From contig APJY01000002.1 of NCBI GenBank assembly GCA_000389735.1, positions 248,001 to 312,000 of the forward strand: a stretch of 64,000 bases of DNA. The letters are read 5' to 3'. Shown in pieces: positions 42,958 to 51,580 of this stretch. The position numbers and the translations under genes were made by a program. Numbering within the stretch: the first letter of the stretch is position 1; the number at the start of each line of letters is the position of its first letter. This DNA is from Sulfolobales archaeon Acd1 (lineage in GTDB: Archaea; Thermoproteota; Thermoprotei_A; Sulfolobales; Sulfolobaceae). The notes below the pieces were generated by a model. It worked only from the letters and a program-made list of their open reading frames with translations, had not been told where the DNA came from and made no database searches.

Positions 42958-43473
42958 TTGTTTTACGTTTCAGTTCCCGACGATAAGCTCGAGCTTGCCA
43001 AACGCGTGGCTGAGGTTTTAGAGAAGAGGTTAGGGATCAAGGTCGTGATCGACGAGGCTAACAAGGCAATAAGGATCATGCCGGGCGAGGCGGACTCTTA
43101 TATCGCCTTCAAGGCGGTGAACGTGTTTAAGGCTATAGCTGTGGGCTACTCCGAGCACGACGCTCTGAAGCTGATATCCGATGACTACGCCCTACACGTG
43201 ATCGAGCTGAAGGATTACGCTAAATCACCCGAGGACGCGAAGAGGTTGAAAGGTAGGGTTATAGGTGAGAAAGGCAAGACGAAGAGGATTATCCAGGAGT
43301 ACACGGGCGTCAACGTTCTGGTGGGCGACTGGTACATAGCGGTTCTGGGGAGGGCAGATCAGGCGGACATAGCCAAAAACGCCGTAGAGATGCTCCTGGA
43401 AGGGAAGGAGCACAAGACGGTTTATAACTACCTCAACAAGGCGGAGTTAAATTACAAAAGCCGTTCTTGGTAG
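42958..43473 (+). CDS. KH-domain ribosome biogenesis protein (Dim2/Pno1-like)
   Basis: A 171-residue protein with two KH domains; the second includes the RNA-gripping loop GRVIGEKGKTKRIIQEYTG near residue 97. Dim2/Pno1 guides 3' processing of small-subunit rRNA and works with Rio kinases, matching the neighbour. TTG start, four bases from the Rio1 stop. Its end overlaps the convergent nuclease-like gene by 22 bases. Confidence 0.9.
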   Translation: MFYVSVPDDKLELAKRVAEVLEKRLGIKVVIDEANKAIRIMPGEADSYIAFKAVNVFKAIAVGYSEHDALKLISDDYALHVIELKDYAKSPEDAKRLKGRVIGEKGKTKRIIQEYTGVNVLVGDWYIAVLGRADQADIAKNAVEMLLEGKEHKTVYNYLNKAELNYKSRSW

Positions 43474-43985
43474 TTCATGACCTCGTCCAAGCTAATCTTA
43501 TACTGCTGCAAAACCCTTCTGTACTGAGAGAGGACCTCCACGGCCTTCTCGTCGGACAGTAACGCCCTTAATCCGTCGTAGTCCTTCTTGTAGAGTTCCT
43601 TGAAGAACCTGAAGAGTATCCTCTTCGGCTCGCTCAGGATCTCCTCAGTAACGAAAAGCTTCGGTTCGGGCTTCATCACCAGGGTGGCGTGAATGCCATC
43701 GAGGGACGCGATCATGGCCAGCTTGAACGCGCTGTACTCCTTGGTGGGCGACTTCCTAGTGGCTTTCACCTCAATGTAGTACTTCTCATCGTCTTTCAAT
43801 GCTTCGAAGTCGTGGGTGGGCTTATCCACGAACTTAACGTCCTTGAAGTCCAGACTCATGAGCACCCTGAAGGCCTTATGCTCCATGGCGTAGCCTAGGA
43901 GAATTCCCTTGGCTCTCTCTAGGGCGAAGTCTATGTCCTCCTGCGTAAGCATGTACTCTTTCATTAGTTCTTCAAGGATTCCCAA
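43452..43985 (-). CDS. Predicted PD-(D/E)XK nuclease-like protein
   Basis: Unrecognised family, but with a nuclease-like core. The sequence has Glu35 in a helix (GYAMEHKAF), then a strand pair with Asp59 (THDFEAL) and Glu72-Val-Lys74 (YYIEVKATR), the pattern of Asp, then Glu-x-Lys used by PD-(D/E)XK enzymes. A helical C-terminal region follows. Length 177 residues. The active-site prediction rests on pattern only, since the fold cannot be computed here. It is monocistronic and convergent with the KH gene. Confidence 0.5.
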   Translation of the reverse strand: MGILEELMKEYMLTQEDIDFALERAKGILLGYAMEHKAFRVLMSLDFKDVKFVDKPTHDFEALKDDEKYYIEVKATRKSPTKEYSAFKLAMIASLDGIHATLVMKPEPKLFVTEEILSEPKRILFRFFKELYKKDYDGLRALLSDEKAVEVLSQYRRVLQQYKISLDEVMNYQERLL

Positions 43986-44040
43986 ACCTAGCTCTACTAG
44001 GCTAAATGAGTTTAAAGAAATTGTTTTATGGATTAGGGTA

Positions 44041-45051
44041 TTAACACGGGAGCCTTACCGCTCCCAGCCTCTTCCTGGCCTCCTTTCTGACTGTGTTGGC
44101 GTCGGCATAACTCGCCCTCTTCTTCCCGTGATTAGTCAATTTGTACAGCTCCATCTCCAAGTCGTACTCCGTGAACACGCCGACCTCGTTCATTTTGGCC
44201 CTTATCTCCTCGAGTGTCCTAGCGCCCTCTATCGCATGATAGAGGGGTGACGTCTGAGCCACCACTCCTGGTCTCATCAGGAAGGCGATAGAGGTCAAGG
44301 GGCTAACCTCAACTTTCCTGAGGCCTCCTCTCAGCTGGTAATCGCCAAACAGACCCTTGAACGCCATCCACGGTATGCGTGACGCCTCCGTTTCTACGTA
44401 CTCCAGCGCCTTAGAAACCGTGTTGTAGCTCTCCAGATCGTATCCCTTGATGTCCACCAAGCCGTCTTTGGAGGCGATCTCAGCAACCCTTTTCAATAGA
44501 TAGCCAACCTCAAGTTCCCCGTCGCTCCCGAGGCCCATCACCGCCAACAGCGTGTTGACTTCCTTCTCCAGCTTCGTGAGAGTAGAGAGCATCGTGAAGT
44601 CTATTAATGGACTGGAAAGACCGGGTTCACAACCCTTGGCCAGAACGTCGCCGCCCGCGTCTACTCCGATCACTACGTCAACCTTCAAGTCGTTAACGAA
44701 GTCCCTCAGTTCCTTGGCCAGCGTTTCGGGGGCGTCCCTTATGCAAATGCCCACGCCTCTTTCCTTAATCGCGCTCAACACGTTGGAGAGCTGGGGCCTA
44801 ACGATGAAGGGCCTCTCTCCCCTCAGGGCTTCGGTCCTCTCGTTTACCCAGTAAATGGAGCTAGCGAAAGGAACGAAGTTTGTCAGGTCCTCGGCGCATA
44901 TCGGTCCAGGAACAGGGTCCACAACGAACCTCTCCCACAGTACTGCCCCTAGGACCGTCTCGTAGCTCAATTTCTCGTAGTAGCTCTTGATAACCAGAGC
45001 GGAGACGGCGTCGCCTCCGCCTCCTATTCCGATCACCAATGCCCTTCTCAT
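44041..45051 (-). CDS. DUF1152 protein
   Basis: A 336-residue archaeal protein with a Rossmann-like start VIGIGGGGDAVSALVIKSYYE, the family beginning. It has conserved GVDAGGDVL and GLGSDGELE segments, which look like a nucleotide- or metal-binding core. Function is unknown. It stands alone in a minus-strand position, with its promoter in the 127-base gap shared with the next plus-strand gene. Confidence 0.8.
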   Translation of the reverse strand: MRRALVIGIGGGGDAVSALVIKSYYEKLSYETVLGAVLWERFVVDPVPGPICAEDLTNFVPFASSIYWVNERTEALRGERPFIVRPQLSNVLSAIKERGVGICIRDAPETLAKELRDFVNDLKVDVVIGVDAGGDVLAKGCEPGLSSPLIDFTMLSTLTKLEKEVNTLLAVMGLGSDGELEVGYLLKRVAEIASKDGLVDIKGYDLESYNTVSKALEYVETEASRIPWMAFKGLFGDYQLRGGLRKVEVSPLTSIAFLMRPGVVAQTSPLYHAIEGARTLEEIRAKMNEVGVFTEYDLEMELYKLTNHGKKRASYADANTVRKEARKRLGAVRLPC

Positions 45052-45109
45052 AAGGTTCTTAACCGTTCTTACTCCTAATGTTCTGGGGTCTTAGGTTTAC
45101 ACTCAGGCT

Positions 45110-45127
45110 AGGGTGTTACGGTTCACC
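45110..45127. other. Short hairpin in the DUF1152/zinc-finger gap
   Basis: GGGTG and CACCC are perfect complements around eight bases (TTACGGTT). Its place is between divergent genes (starts at 45051 and about 45179), so it could act as an operator. Five base pairs can occur by chance. Confidence 0.3.
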
Positions 45128-45178
45128 CGCGTAGTATTACATACCTGGCTAGTTTAAGAAAATCACTCAATAGCCTAA

Positions 45179-45691
45179 TTGCTGATGGATTGGATAGAGG
45201 AGTTCACTGAGAACACCGAGACTCAGGAGGAAATTCAAGAGAGCATATCTTACGGCACTGCCTTGGCCGAGATCGTTTCTATGTCATCCGTCCTGAAAGG
45301 TCTCGGCGAATTGGACGACGACGTTAAAGCGGTCATGCTGAGGCGGTTCGACCAGTGGTTAGACGCCATATCGCCTGTGATATACTCCCCTGGTCTGGCC
45401 GAAGTCTTAGGAGACAAGATCAAGAACGGTTTTGAGGCCATATTCGATGAGATGACCGAGGAGGAGTTCGCGGAGTTCTTGGATAGACTCATTGAGCTTA
45501 AGGAGTCAGGGAACGTTAGTCTTAATGACGTGAAGGAAGTCTTCTTCTGGACGGCGAAGCTCCTGAACTCCTTGGGAGTTGACATAGCGGAGCTCTCGGA
45601 GTTCGTCGATCTCTCCGATTCTAGGACCGCCCTATCGAACCTCGCCGCCTTGACTGCGATAACTCTCGCCATAACCCTCTCGAGGGGATGA
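45179..45691 (+). CDS. Unrecognised acidic helical protein
   Basis: Up to 170 residues, entirely helical and strongly acidic (many Glu and Asp), with no recognised motif. Segment LGDKIKNGFEAIFDEMTEEEFAEFLDRLIELKE reads like an amphipathic bundle. The start is TTG 45179 or ATG 45185; a TTTAAG element near 45153 favours 45179 for a leaderless message. The stop overlaps the start of the C2H2 gene as ATGA, so the two are translationally coupled. Confidence 0.65.
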   Translation: MLMDWIEEFTENTETQEEIQESISYGTALAEIVSMSSVLKGLGELDDDVKAVMLRRFDQWLDAISPVIYSPGLAEVLGDKIKNGFEAIFDEMTEEEFAEFLDRLIELKESGNVSLNDVKEVFFWTAKLLNSLGVDIAELSEFVDLSDSRTALSNLAALTAITLAITLSRG

Positions 45692-46014
45692 AACTGCTGT
45701 CCTCCGTTTCCGTAACCGCGGAGAAACTGATAGAGATAACGGCGAAGCTCGCTTCCAGGATGCACGTTGAGGACGAGGAGTTCGAGAAGGTTGTGAGTTT
45801 AGGAATGCTGGAAATCGCTAAGGCTACCGCCACGGCGGTGGCGACGCACATATCGCGTGAAGCCAACGGGCTCATTTACTGTAATCTGTGCAGTAAGGGC
45901 CCTTTTACCAAGAAGGGAATGTTCCTTCACATAACAAGGGTTCACAGGGACGAAGTTAAGGCGCTTTTAGAGGAAGAACTTAGGGCGAGGCTTAAGGGGC
46001 TCAAATCGACCTGA
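45688..46014 (+). CDS. C2H2 zinc-finger protein
   Basis: A 108-residue protein: a helical region of about 58 residues, then a classical zinc finger with Cys65, Cys68, His81 and His86 (spacing C-x2-C-x12-H-x4-H) and a basic helical tail. The finger reads YCNLCSKGPFTKKGMFLHI before the second His. C2H2 fingers occur in some archaeal regulators and viral proteins. The partner gene upstream is co-translated, suggesting the acidic protein binds or modulates this putative DNA-binding protein. Confidence 0.8.
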   Translation: MKLLSSVSVTAEKLIEITAKLASRMHVEDEEFEKVVSLGMLEIAKATATAVATHISREANGLIYCNLCSKGPFTKKGMFLHITRVHRDEVKALLEEELRARLKGLKST

Positions 46015-47137
46015 GGGCGTTGTCAAGGTCCTCTATTAGGTCGTTCTGGTCCTCTATACCTACGGAAAGCCTGATCAGGGACTCGCTTATCATCGCCATT
46101 TGCGCCTCATCCTTGGTCAAAGTCCTGTGGGACATGGTTAAGGGGTGGGATATGGTAGAGTTCACCCCACCTATGGTCTGAGCCCTCAGGATAACCTTCA
46201 GGTTATTCATTAGCCTGTATGCCTCCTCCTTCCCTCCCTTTATCTCGAAGCTCAGGACACCTCCGTACCCCTTGAGGAGTCTCTTCGCCACACCGTGAGT
46301 CTCGTGGGAGGGCAGGCCAGGATAGTAGACCTTCTTGACCTTCGGATGCTCCGCCAGGAACTCTGCCAACGCCATGGCGTTCCTCTCTATCGCCTCCATC
46401 CTTACCTTCAAAGTCTTGAATCCCCTAATCACCAGGAACGCCGCGTGCGGGTCTAGAGACGTACCCAAAGTTCTCCTTGTCTGGTCTATCCTCTCCATGA
46501 GTTCCCTCTTACCTGCGGCTAAGCCCGCTATCACGTCGTTATGACCGGAGATGAACTTTGAAGCGCTGTGGATCACCACGTGGGCCCCATAGACGGAGGG
46601 GTTCAGGTTCGTTGGTGTGGCGAACGTATTATCGACGACTAAAATGACGTTAGATTCCCTCGCTGTTTTCCCTATGGTCTCAAGGTCCATGACGTTAAGC
46701 ACGGGATTCGAAATGGACTCTACGAAAGCGAGGTCGAATTTTCCTGAGCCCAGGGCCTCCACGAACTTCTCGTTTCCTGGCGGCGTGACGACCGTCTCGA
46801 CCCCGAACCTGCCCATAAGGTCCTTGAAGAACCTCAAGGTGCGGGCGAAGACGTCGACGTGTATCAGGACCCTGCTTCCAGGCCTCAGTAACGCGAAGGC
46901 AGTAGAAGATATGGAACCCATCCCCGAAGAGAACGATACGCCCATCTCGGTGCGTTCGGCCTCTGCTATTTTCCTGTTGAGCTCCTCTACCGTGGGGTTC
47001 AGCTCTCTGGAATACCTGTATTTCTCGCCCTGAGGGAAGTCGAAGGCCGCGGTCTGATAGATCGGTGTAGTTATCGCACCGGTCTTCTCGTCGACCGTTT
47101 CCCTAACGTAATTAGTCGCTTCCCTCAACTCTCGCAC
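46001..47137 (-). CDS. metB: Cystathionine gamma-synthase/lyase-type PLP enzyme
   Basis: A 378-residue Cys/Met-metabolism pyridoxal-phosphate enzyme. The cofactor Lys is in HSASKFISGHNDV near residue 190, with SSGMGSISSTAFALL near residue 68 and the closing SHPLTMSH segment near residue 335. It makes or breaks cystathionine in methionine/cysteine synthesis. Next to homoserine kinase on the same strand (26-base overlap), consistent with phosphohomoserine as substrate source. Synthase versus lyase cannot be told. Confidence 0.88.
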   Translation of the reverse strand: MRELREATNYVRETVDEKTGAITTPIYQTAAFDFPQGEKYRYSRELNPTVEELNRKIAEAERTEMGVSFSSGMGSISSTAFALLRPGSRVLIHVDVFARTLRFFKDLMGRFGVETVVTPPGNEKFVEALGSGKFDLAFVESISNPVLNVMDLETIGKTARESNVILVVDNTFATPTNLNPSVYGAHVVIHSASKFISGHNDVIAGLAAGKRELMERIDQTRRTLGTSLDPHAAFLVIRGFKTLKVRMEAIERNAMALAEFLAEHPKVKKVYYPGLPSHETHGVAKRLLKGYGGVLSFEIKGGKEEAYRLMNNLKVILRAQTIGGVNSTISHPLTMSHRTLTKDEAQMAMISESLIRLSVGIEDQNDLIEDLDNALRSI

Positions 47138-48032
47138 CTTCAGAGACTTTCGACATTTTAATTTTGCACCTTAAGCCGTACGCTTCACAAACGCTCAAAC
47201 CCTCCCTCTTCAGGGACTCCACGTCGGTCCTCTCGTCCACGAAGACTAGCACGCTAGGGCCCGCGCCGCTCACACAGGCCCCAATCGCGTTGTACTTCAA
47301 CGCCACCTCCTTGAGCTTGGGATAATACGGGAACATGGGCTCCCTAGATTTCTCCACTATCTCGTCGTTCAACCCTAGCCTTAACAGGTCCCTGTCTCCT
47401 TTCTGTAAGCCGAGTAGCAGGGCGGTGACGAACCTTAGGTTGCCGACGTACTTTGACGTGGCTATTTCCTTGGGCACGAGCTCTCTGGCCTTCTTAGTTT
47501 TCTCGGTTATGGTGACCTCTGGGATGAAGAGCATGAAGCTGAAATCGTAATTATGTGGGATTCTAACCACCTTCAGCGGGTTTTGGCTGACGACGGCCAC
47601 GAAGCCTCCCACCACGCTTGCCGCCACGTTATCTGGATGGGCGGAGCCTGCAGCTGCCTCCTCGCCGTAAGAGCTGAACCTCACTAAATCGTCGGGACTC
47701 AGACCGAGCTTCAGGGCCTCGTTCAGCGCCACAACTGCGGCGGCAGCCGACGCTCCGCTTGACCCCAGGCCTAAGCCTGGAGGAACCCCCTTTATGAGCT
47801 TAATCCTCACCCTGTACTTGAGGTTCATCTCGTCGAGCGTCCTCATGACGGCGTAGGAAGCGCTGTTCTTTTGGGGGTCCGAAGGCGTCCCTTCGGCTAC
47901 TATTTCGACCTTAGCCTCGGTGGATGGCGTCGCCTGAAGCTCAACAGTATCGTAAAACGCGTCGTGAGCGACCGCTAAGACGTCATAGCCCGAGCCGAGG
48001 TTAGCGGAACTCGAGGGAGCCTTAACTCTCAT
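47112..48032 (-). CDS. thrB: Homoserine kinase
   Basis: Phosphorylates homoserine for threonine (and in many archaea methionine) synthesis. A 306-residue GHMP kinase with the ATP loop GVPPGLGLGSSGASAAAA near residue 85 and the N-terminal PSSSANLGSGYDVL substrate segment. Upstream of metB with overlap, so both amino-acid branches may be controlled together. Confidence 0.92.
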   Translation of the reverse strand: MRVKAPSSSANLGSGYDVLAVAHDAFYDTVELQATPSTEAKVEIVAEGTPSDPQKNSASYAVMRTLDEMNLKYRVRIKLIKGVPPGLGLGSSGASAAAAVVALNEALKLGLSPDDLVRFSSYGEEAAAGSAHPDNVAASVVGGFVAVVSQNPLKVVRIPHNYDFSFMLFIPEVTITEKTKKARELVPKEIATSKYVGNLRFVTALLLGLQKGDRDLLRLGLNDEIVEKSREPMFPYYPKLKEVALKYNAIGACVSGAGPSVLVFVDERTDVESLKREGLSVCEAYGLRCKIKMSKVSEGARVEGSD

Positions 48033-48108
48033 TTACAGGCGTGAGGGTACGAGAGTTCAAGTAAAAATTTACCTATCCCTTGTCGTGTTTTCCTCGCGGC
48101 TTTTCCCT

Positions 48109-48390
48109 TTATATTACGATCAATTCGGCCTTGCTTAACTCCTCTAAGATCTGAGTTATTGGTCCGCTCACTTCCGCCTCGCTGAGGTTCGCCGCCTTGC
48201 TTATCTCGCCCACAATGTCTTGAACAGTCTTCGTTCCGTCGCACATCTCCCATACGTAATATGCTATCGAGGCTACTTGGAAGATCTTATTCTCGTCCAG
48301 CTGTATCACGTAACTGTCCTGGTCTTCCAGCACGTCTACGACCTTGCCCCTCTTTTGGGGCTTGGCGCCCTTGATCTCCTCGTAGTTCAT
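48109..48390 (-). CDS. PqqD-like small protein
   Basis: A 93-residue PqqD-family domain: a strand VIQLDENKIFQVASIAYYVWEMCDG then TKTVQDIVGEIS, the RiPP-recognition-element-like winged helix that in bacteria carries precursor peptides to radical-SAM enzymes. No radical-SAM peptide maturase or precursor is next to it, and its start overlaps the SSB gene (ATGA), so in Sulfolobales it may have another role, possibly in peptide or protein binding linked to DNA repair. Function inferred only. Confidence 0.75.
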   Translation of the reverse strand: MNYEEIKGAKPQKRGKVVDVLEDQDSYVIQLDENKIFQVASIAYYVWEMCDGTKTVQDIVGEISKAANLSEAEVSGPITQILEELSKAELIVI

Positions 48391-48824
48391 TCCTCTTCCT
48401 CCTCGAACTCTCGCCTACGACCTCCGAACCCCTTGGAGTAGTTCCTCCTACCGTAACTCCTTCTTTGAGGCACATAGGGAGCTTCCGGCTCGTTCGTCGG
48501 TATTTGGTCAGCCGGAGGGACTTCTCCGTCGTTTGCTTCGTTGATCTTAGACCTGTTGCCCGCGTTGAGCTGGACTTTCCCCTTGTACACCGAAGTCCAA
48601 GCGTTTTCGATCTTCACAACCATCCCATCTTTGACCTTGCCCGCCAAGTTACCCCACAGGGTCAGTTTCACTCTACCCGTTTCGTCGCCGACGACCGCTT
48701 CACTTATAGTCCTCGGGCCGTTCTTGGTTTGGATCGTCCTGGGCTCGGAGGTTTCTAAAACCCTTACGGTTACGTTCACGTTTTCTTGGTTCGGTTTTAG
48801 ATTACCTACCTTCTCTTCCGACAT
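48387..48824 (-). CDS. ssb: Single-stranded DNA-binding protein (single OB fold)
   Basis: A 145-residue Sulfolobus-type SSB. Residues 1-112 form the OB fold, with aromatic DNA-stacking residues in LTLWGN and ENAWTSVYKGKVQLN. A Gly/Arg-rich linker and an acidic tail ending in several Glu residues follow, the site used for partner recruitment in Sulfolobus. Its message leader of about 26 bases contains repeated CGATTCG. Joined with the PqqD-like gene by ATGA. Confidence 0.95.
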   Translation of the reverse strand: MSEEKVGNLKPNQENVNVTVRVLETSEPRTIQTKNGPRTISEAVVGDETGRVKLTLWGNLAGKVKDGMVVKIENAWTSVYKGKVQLNAGNRSKINEANDGEVPPADQIPTNEPEAPYVPQRRSYGRRNYSKGFGGRRREFEEEEE

Positions 48825-48843
48825 TTCGATTCGACTCGATTCG
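48825..48843 (-). repeat. CGATTCG repeats in the ssb leader
   Basis: TTCGATTCGACTCGATTCG contains CGATTCG twice, 11 bases apart, in the space between the predicted transcription start and the ssb ATG. Could be a regulatory site or just low complexity. Confidence 0.35.
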
Positions 48844-48871
48844 TTTGTCCACTTCAGCTCGAACCCGTAGT

Positions 48872-48879
48872 ATTTAAAT
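48872..48879 (-). promoter_or_regulatory. TATA box of ssb
   Basis: The palindrome ATTTAAAT lies about 50 bases before the ssb start, predicting a transcript beginning near 48850 with a 26-base leader. Confidence 0.45.
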
Positions 48880-48995
48880 TAAGATGAAATGACGTAGCTT
48901 GGCACTTTCTAAGGGCGGATCGCGCTAGTTTCCGAGGGGGTGTCGAATTAACGCGTATTTATTAAGTTGACTCGAGACTTCTTATCAGGACGGCG

Positions 48996-50147
48996 TTGGT
49001 CGAGGAGAGTAGAATTCTTTCCCTTCCTAAGAATTTCGTTGAGGCCCTATCGAACCCTTTCGTGGGGAGAGAGGAGGAGGCCAAAATCGTGACGCTAGCC
49101 CTCATGACGAAGGAGCACGCTATCCTCATAGGAGAGCCTGGAACCGCTAAGTCCGCGATAGTGAGGAGAGCAGCCGACCTGCTCAATGCCAAATTCTTCA
49201 TGTACCTGCTGACGAAATACACCGAGCCGGCTGAGCTCTTCGGAGCCCTGGATATAAACGCGTTGAAGCAAGGGATTTACAAGAGGATAACGAAAGATAA
49301 ACTTCCCGAAAGCGAGATAGCATTTCTGGATGAGATATTCAACGCTAACTCCGCGATCCTCAACGCGTTACTGTCACTGCTAAACGAGAGGGTCATATAT
49401 GACGGTTATAACGTGATCAAGACCCCGTTAAGGACGCTCATAGCCGCCAGCAACAGGGTACCCGACGAGCCGGAGCTGGAAGCCCTTTACGATAGGATAC
49501 TCCTCAGGCACTTCACAAAACCCGTGGGGGAGGACAAGTGGGGCGAACTGGTTCAGGCCGCGTGGGAGCTGGAGTTCACGAGCAAATGGGTGGTCAAGGA
49601 ACCCATAATGACCATAGAAGACTTGGACCTGATTTACTCCTACCTTCCAAAGGTGGATTACTCCCCCATAAGGAGTAAGCTTCTTAGGCTCTTCATGATG
49701 TTAGAGGAGAAGGGAATACACCTCAGCGACAGGAGAAAAGGGAAGGTCACAAAGTTAGCTGCGGCCCACGCCCTGTTGAACGGCAGACTGAAGACCGAGG
49801 AGGAGGACCTCATAGTCATTAAGTACATAGCTCCGAGAGAACAGGACGACTACGAGAAGGTTTCGGCTCTGCTATCCGAGGAGCTGAAGACCCCATTGAG
49901 GTACATGAAGGAGCTGAACGATATCCTGACAAACGTCAAGGAGACCCAGAAGTTCGTGGAAACGGCCCCAGAGAACGACCCGAGGTTGATAGAGCTGATC
50001 AGGAGCTTCAAGATGGCGAGGGACAGGGTCATCTCTTTAGGCAGGGAGTCCGGCGATGAGAAGGTGGAGAAGTACGCCAGGGAGGTGGTGGCGGAAATAG
50101 ACACGTTGTTGGAGAAAATAGCGAAGAAGCTAGGGATTTACACATGA
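48996..50147 (+). CDS. MoxR/RavA-type AAA ATPase
   Basis: A 383-residue AAA ATPase of the MoxR class, with Walker A GEPGTAKS (46-53), Walker B IAFLDEIF (108-115), sensor 1 Asn153 and the arginine-finger region YDRILLRHF near residue 165. A C-terminal helical section (after residue 270) corresponds to the lid and LARA-like domain of RavA. MoxR ATPases act as chaperones to mature metal enzymes with VWA partners. TTG start. Overlaps the VWA gene by four bases (ATGA). Confidence 0.92.
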   Translation: MVEESRILSLPKNFVEALSNPFVGREEEAKIVTLALMTKEHAILIGEPGTAKSAIVRRAADLLNAKFFMYLLTKYTEPAELFGALDINALKQGIYKRITKDKLPESEIAFLDEIFNANSAILNALLSLLNERVIYDGYNVIKTPLRTLIAASNRVPDEPELEALYDRILLRHFTKPVGEDKWGELVQAAWELEFTSKWVVKEPIMTIEDLDLIYSYLPKVDYSPIRSKLLRLFMMLEEKGIHLSDRRKGKVTKLAAAHALLNGRLKTEEEDLIVIKYIAPREQDDYEKVSALLSEELKTPLRYMKELNDILTNVKETQKFVETAPENDPRLIELIRSFKMARDRVISLGRESGDEKVEKYAREVVAEIDTLLEKIAKKLGIYT

Positions 50148-51499
50148 CCGGCTCTTTAAGAGGAGTCGACTACTTTGACCCCATCATAGTTTATAGAGGT
50201 GAAAGAATAAGATCCATTCTTTCCCGCGTTATGGGGAGAGAAGTAAAGGTAAAGACTACCCTCCTCACCGACACCTATTACGTTCACTACTTACCCTTTC
50301 CGATCCTGAAGCTGAAGGACGATATCTCTCCAGACGAAGGGATGGAGTATTCCTTAATCGAGTCAATGATAACGAGCGAAACCGTAGAAAGAAGCAGGAA
50401 CTTCACCATCGCGAACTCCACGGTAAGTTTAGCCTTCACCGTCAGCTACGTTCAGAACTTAATAGAGGAGCTGGAAAGGGTCTCTAAGACCTCTCAGTCG
50501 AGGGAGGAGAGGGAGGCGGCGGAGCAAATCCTGAGGGAGCTAAAGGAAGGGGAAGGCACGACGTCAGGGAACTCCGAGAAACAGTCGCAAAGGTTCTCGG
50601 AGTCCGTGAAGAGGGTCCTAAAGCAGGCTCACGAGAAGGCCATGGCCAAGGCCGTTGAGGACGCTAGCGCTGTCAAGAACTTGGAGAGGATCCTCGGAGG
50701 CCAATCGGCGGGAACTGGGTCAGTCTTCGCTGCTGACTCGGACGTTTACGAGGTTCTCAAGCTGGCCAGGAACAGCGACATGAGGAAGATCCTGGAGTTC
50801 CTGAGCGGGATACCGAAGATCGGGATGACGACTAAGAAAAGGCGCACTAGATACGTCAGAGGGGAGCTTTACGGGTACGAGAGGGGAATAGATTTAGAGA
50901 GGATAGTCCCTAGCGAGTTGGCGCTCCCTGAGGAGCTGTTCTACGTGAAGTTCGCCGAAGGGGAGCTGTTGCTTTATCAGAAGGAAGTCAAGGAGGCCAT
51001 GGGACCCATATACCTCCTGCTAGACAAGTCAGGGAGCATGGACGGGGAGAAAATCCTGTGGGCCAAGGCCGTCGCATTAGCGCTTTATAACAGGGCCAGA
51101 AAGGAGAATAGGGACTTCTACCTCAGGTTCTTCGACAACATCCCCTACCCTCTGGTTAAGGTTTCCAAGAACGCCAAATCCAGGGACGCGATGAAGATGG
51201 TCGAGTACCTGAGCAAGGTTAGGGGAGGAGGCGGAACGGATATCAGCAGGGCAATAATAGCCGCGTGTGAGGACATCAAGGAAGGTCACGTTAAGGGTGT
51301 CAGTGAGGTAATAATTCTGACCGACGGTGAGGACAAGATAGCTGAGACTACGGTGAGGAGATCTCTGAAGGAGGCCAATTCAACCTTGATAAGCGTGATG
51401 ATAAGGGGGGAGAACGCCGACCTGAAGCGTGTTTCCGACGTATATCTGGCTGTATATAAGCTCGACCAGGCCGACTTGCTTAGAGTAATAGAGGCATAG
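50144..51499 (+). CDS. VWA-domain protein, partner of MoxR
   Basis: A 451-residue protein (CoxE/ViaA-like). N-terminal helical part of 280 residues with a low-complexity Gln/Ser/Glu stretch (about 105-165), then a von Willebrand A domain at about 285-450 with a metal-ion-dependent adhesion site: LDKSGSM (Asp-x-Ser-x-Ser pattern), GGTDIS and ILTDGED. Works with the MoxR ATPase next to it, probably inserting metals or remodelling a complex. Possible client in the window is the molybdenum hydroxylase, but that is a guess. Confidence 0.9.
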   Translation: MTGSLRGVDYFDPIIVYRGERIRSILSRVMGREVKVKTTLLTDTYYVHYLPFPILKLKDDISPDEGMEYSLIESMITSETVERSRNFTIANSTVSLAFTVSYVQNLIEELERVSKTSQSREEREAAEQILRELKEGEGTTSGNSEKQSQRFSESVKRVLKQAHEKAMAKAVEDASAVKNLERILGGQSAGTGSVFAADSDVYEVLKLARNSDMRKILEFLSGIPKIGMTTKKRRTRYVRGELYGYERGIDLERIVPSELALPEELFYVKFAEGELLLYQKEVKEAMGPIYLLLDKSGSMDGEKILWAKAVALALYNRARKENRDFYLRFFDNIPYPLVKVSKNAKSRDAMKMVEYLSKVRGGGGTDISRAIIAACEDIKEGHVKGVSEVIILTDGEDKIAETTVRRSLKEANSTLISVMIRGENADLKRVSDVYLAVYKLDQADLLRVIEA

Positions 51500-51556
51500 G
51501 GAGGTCCCAGCCTCATCCTCCCAACGGCGTGGGCGTCAGCTGGGCATGGCCGCCGT
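51499..51556. other. Two GC-rich hairpins between convergent genes
   Basis: GGGAGG (51499-51504) pairs with CCTCCC (51517-51522) over a 12-base loop; ACGGCG (51524-51529) pairs perfectly with CGCCGT (51551-51556) over 21 bases containing the palindrome CAGCTG. Both lie in the 81-base gap between the VWA gene end and the HAD gene end. They might be a transcription-termination or mRNA-protection structure for both, or a small structured RNA. There is no T-rich run. Confidence 0.45.
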
Positions 51557-51580
51557 CAATGAAACTCTTAGATTTGGTAA

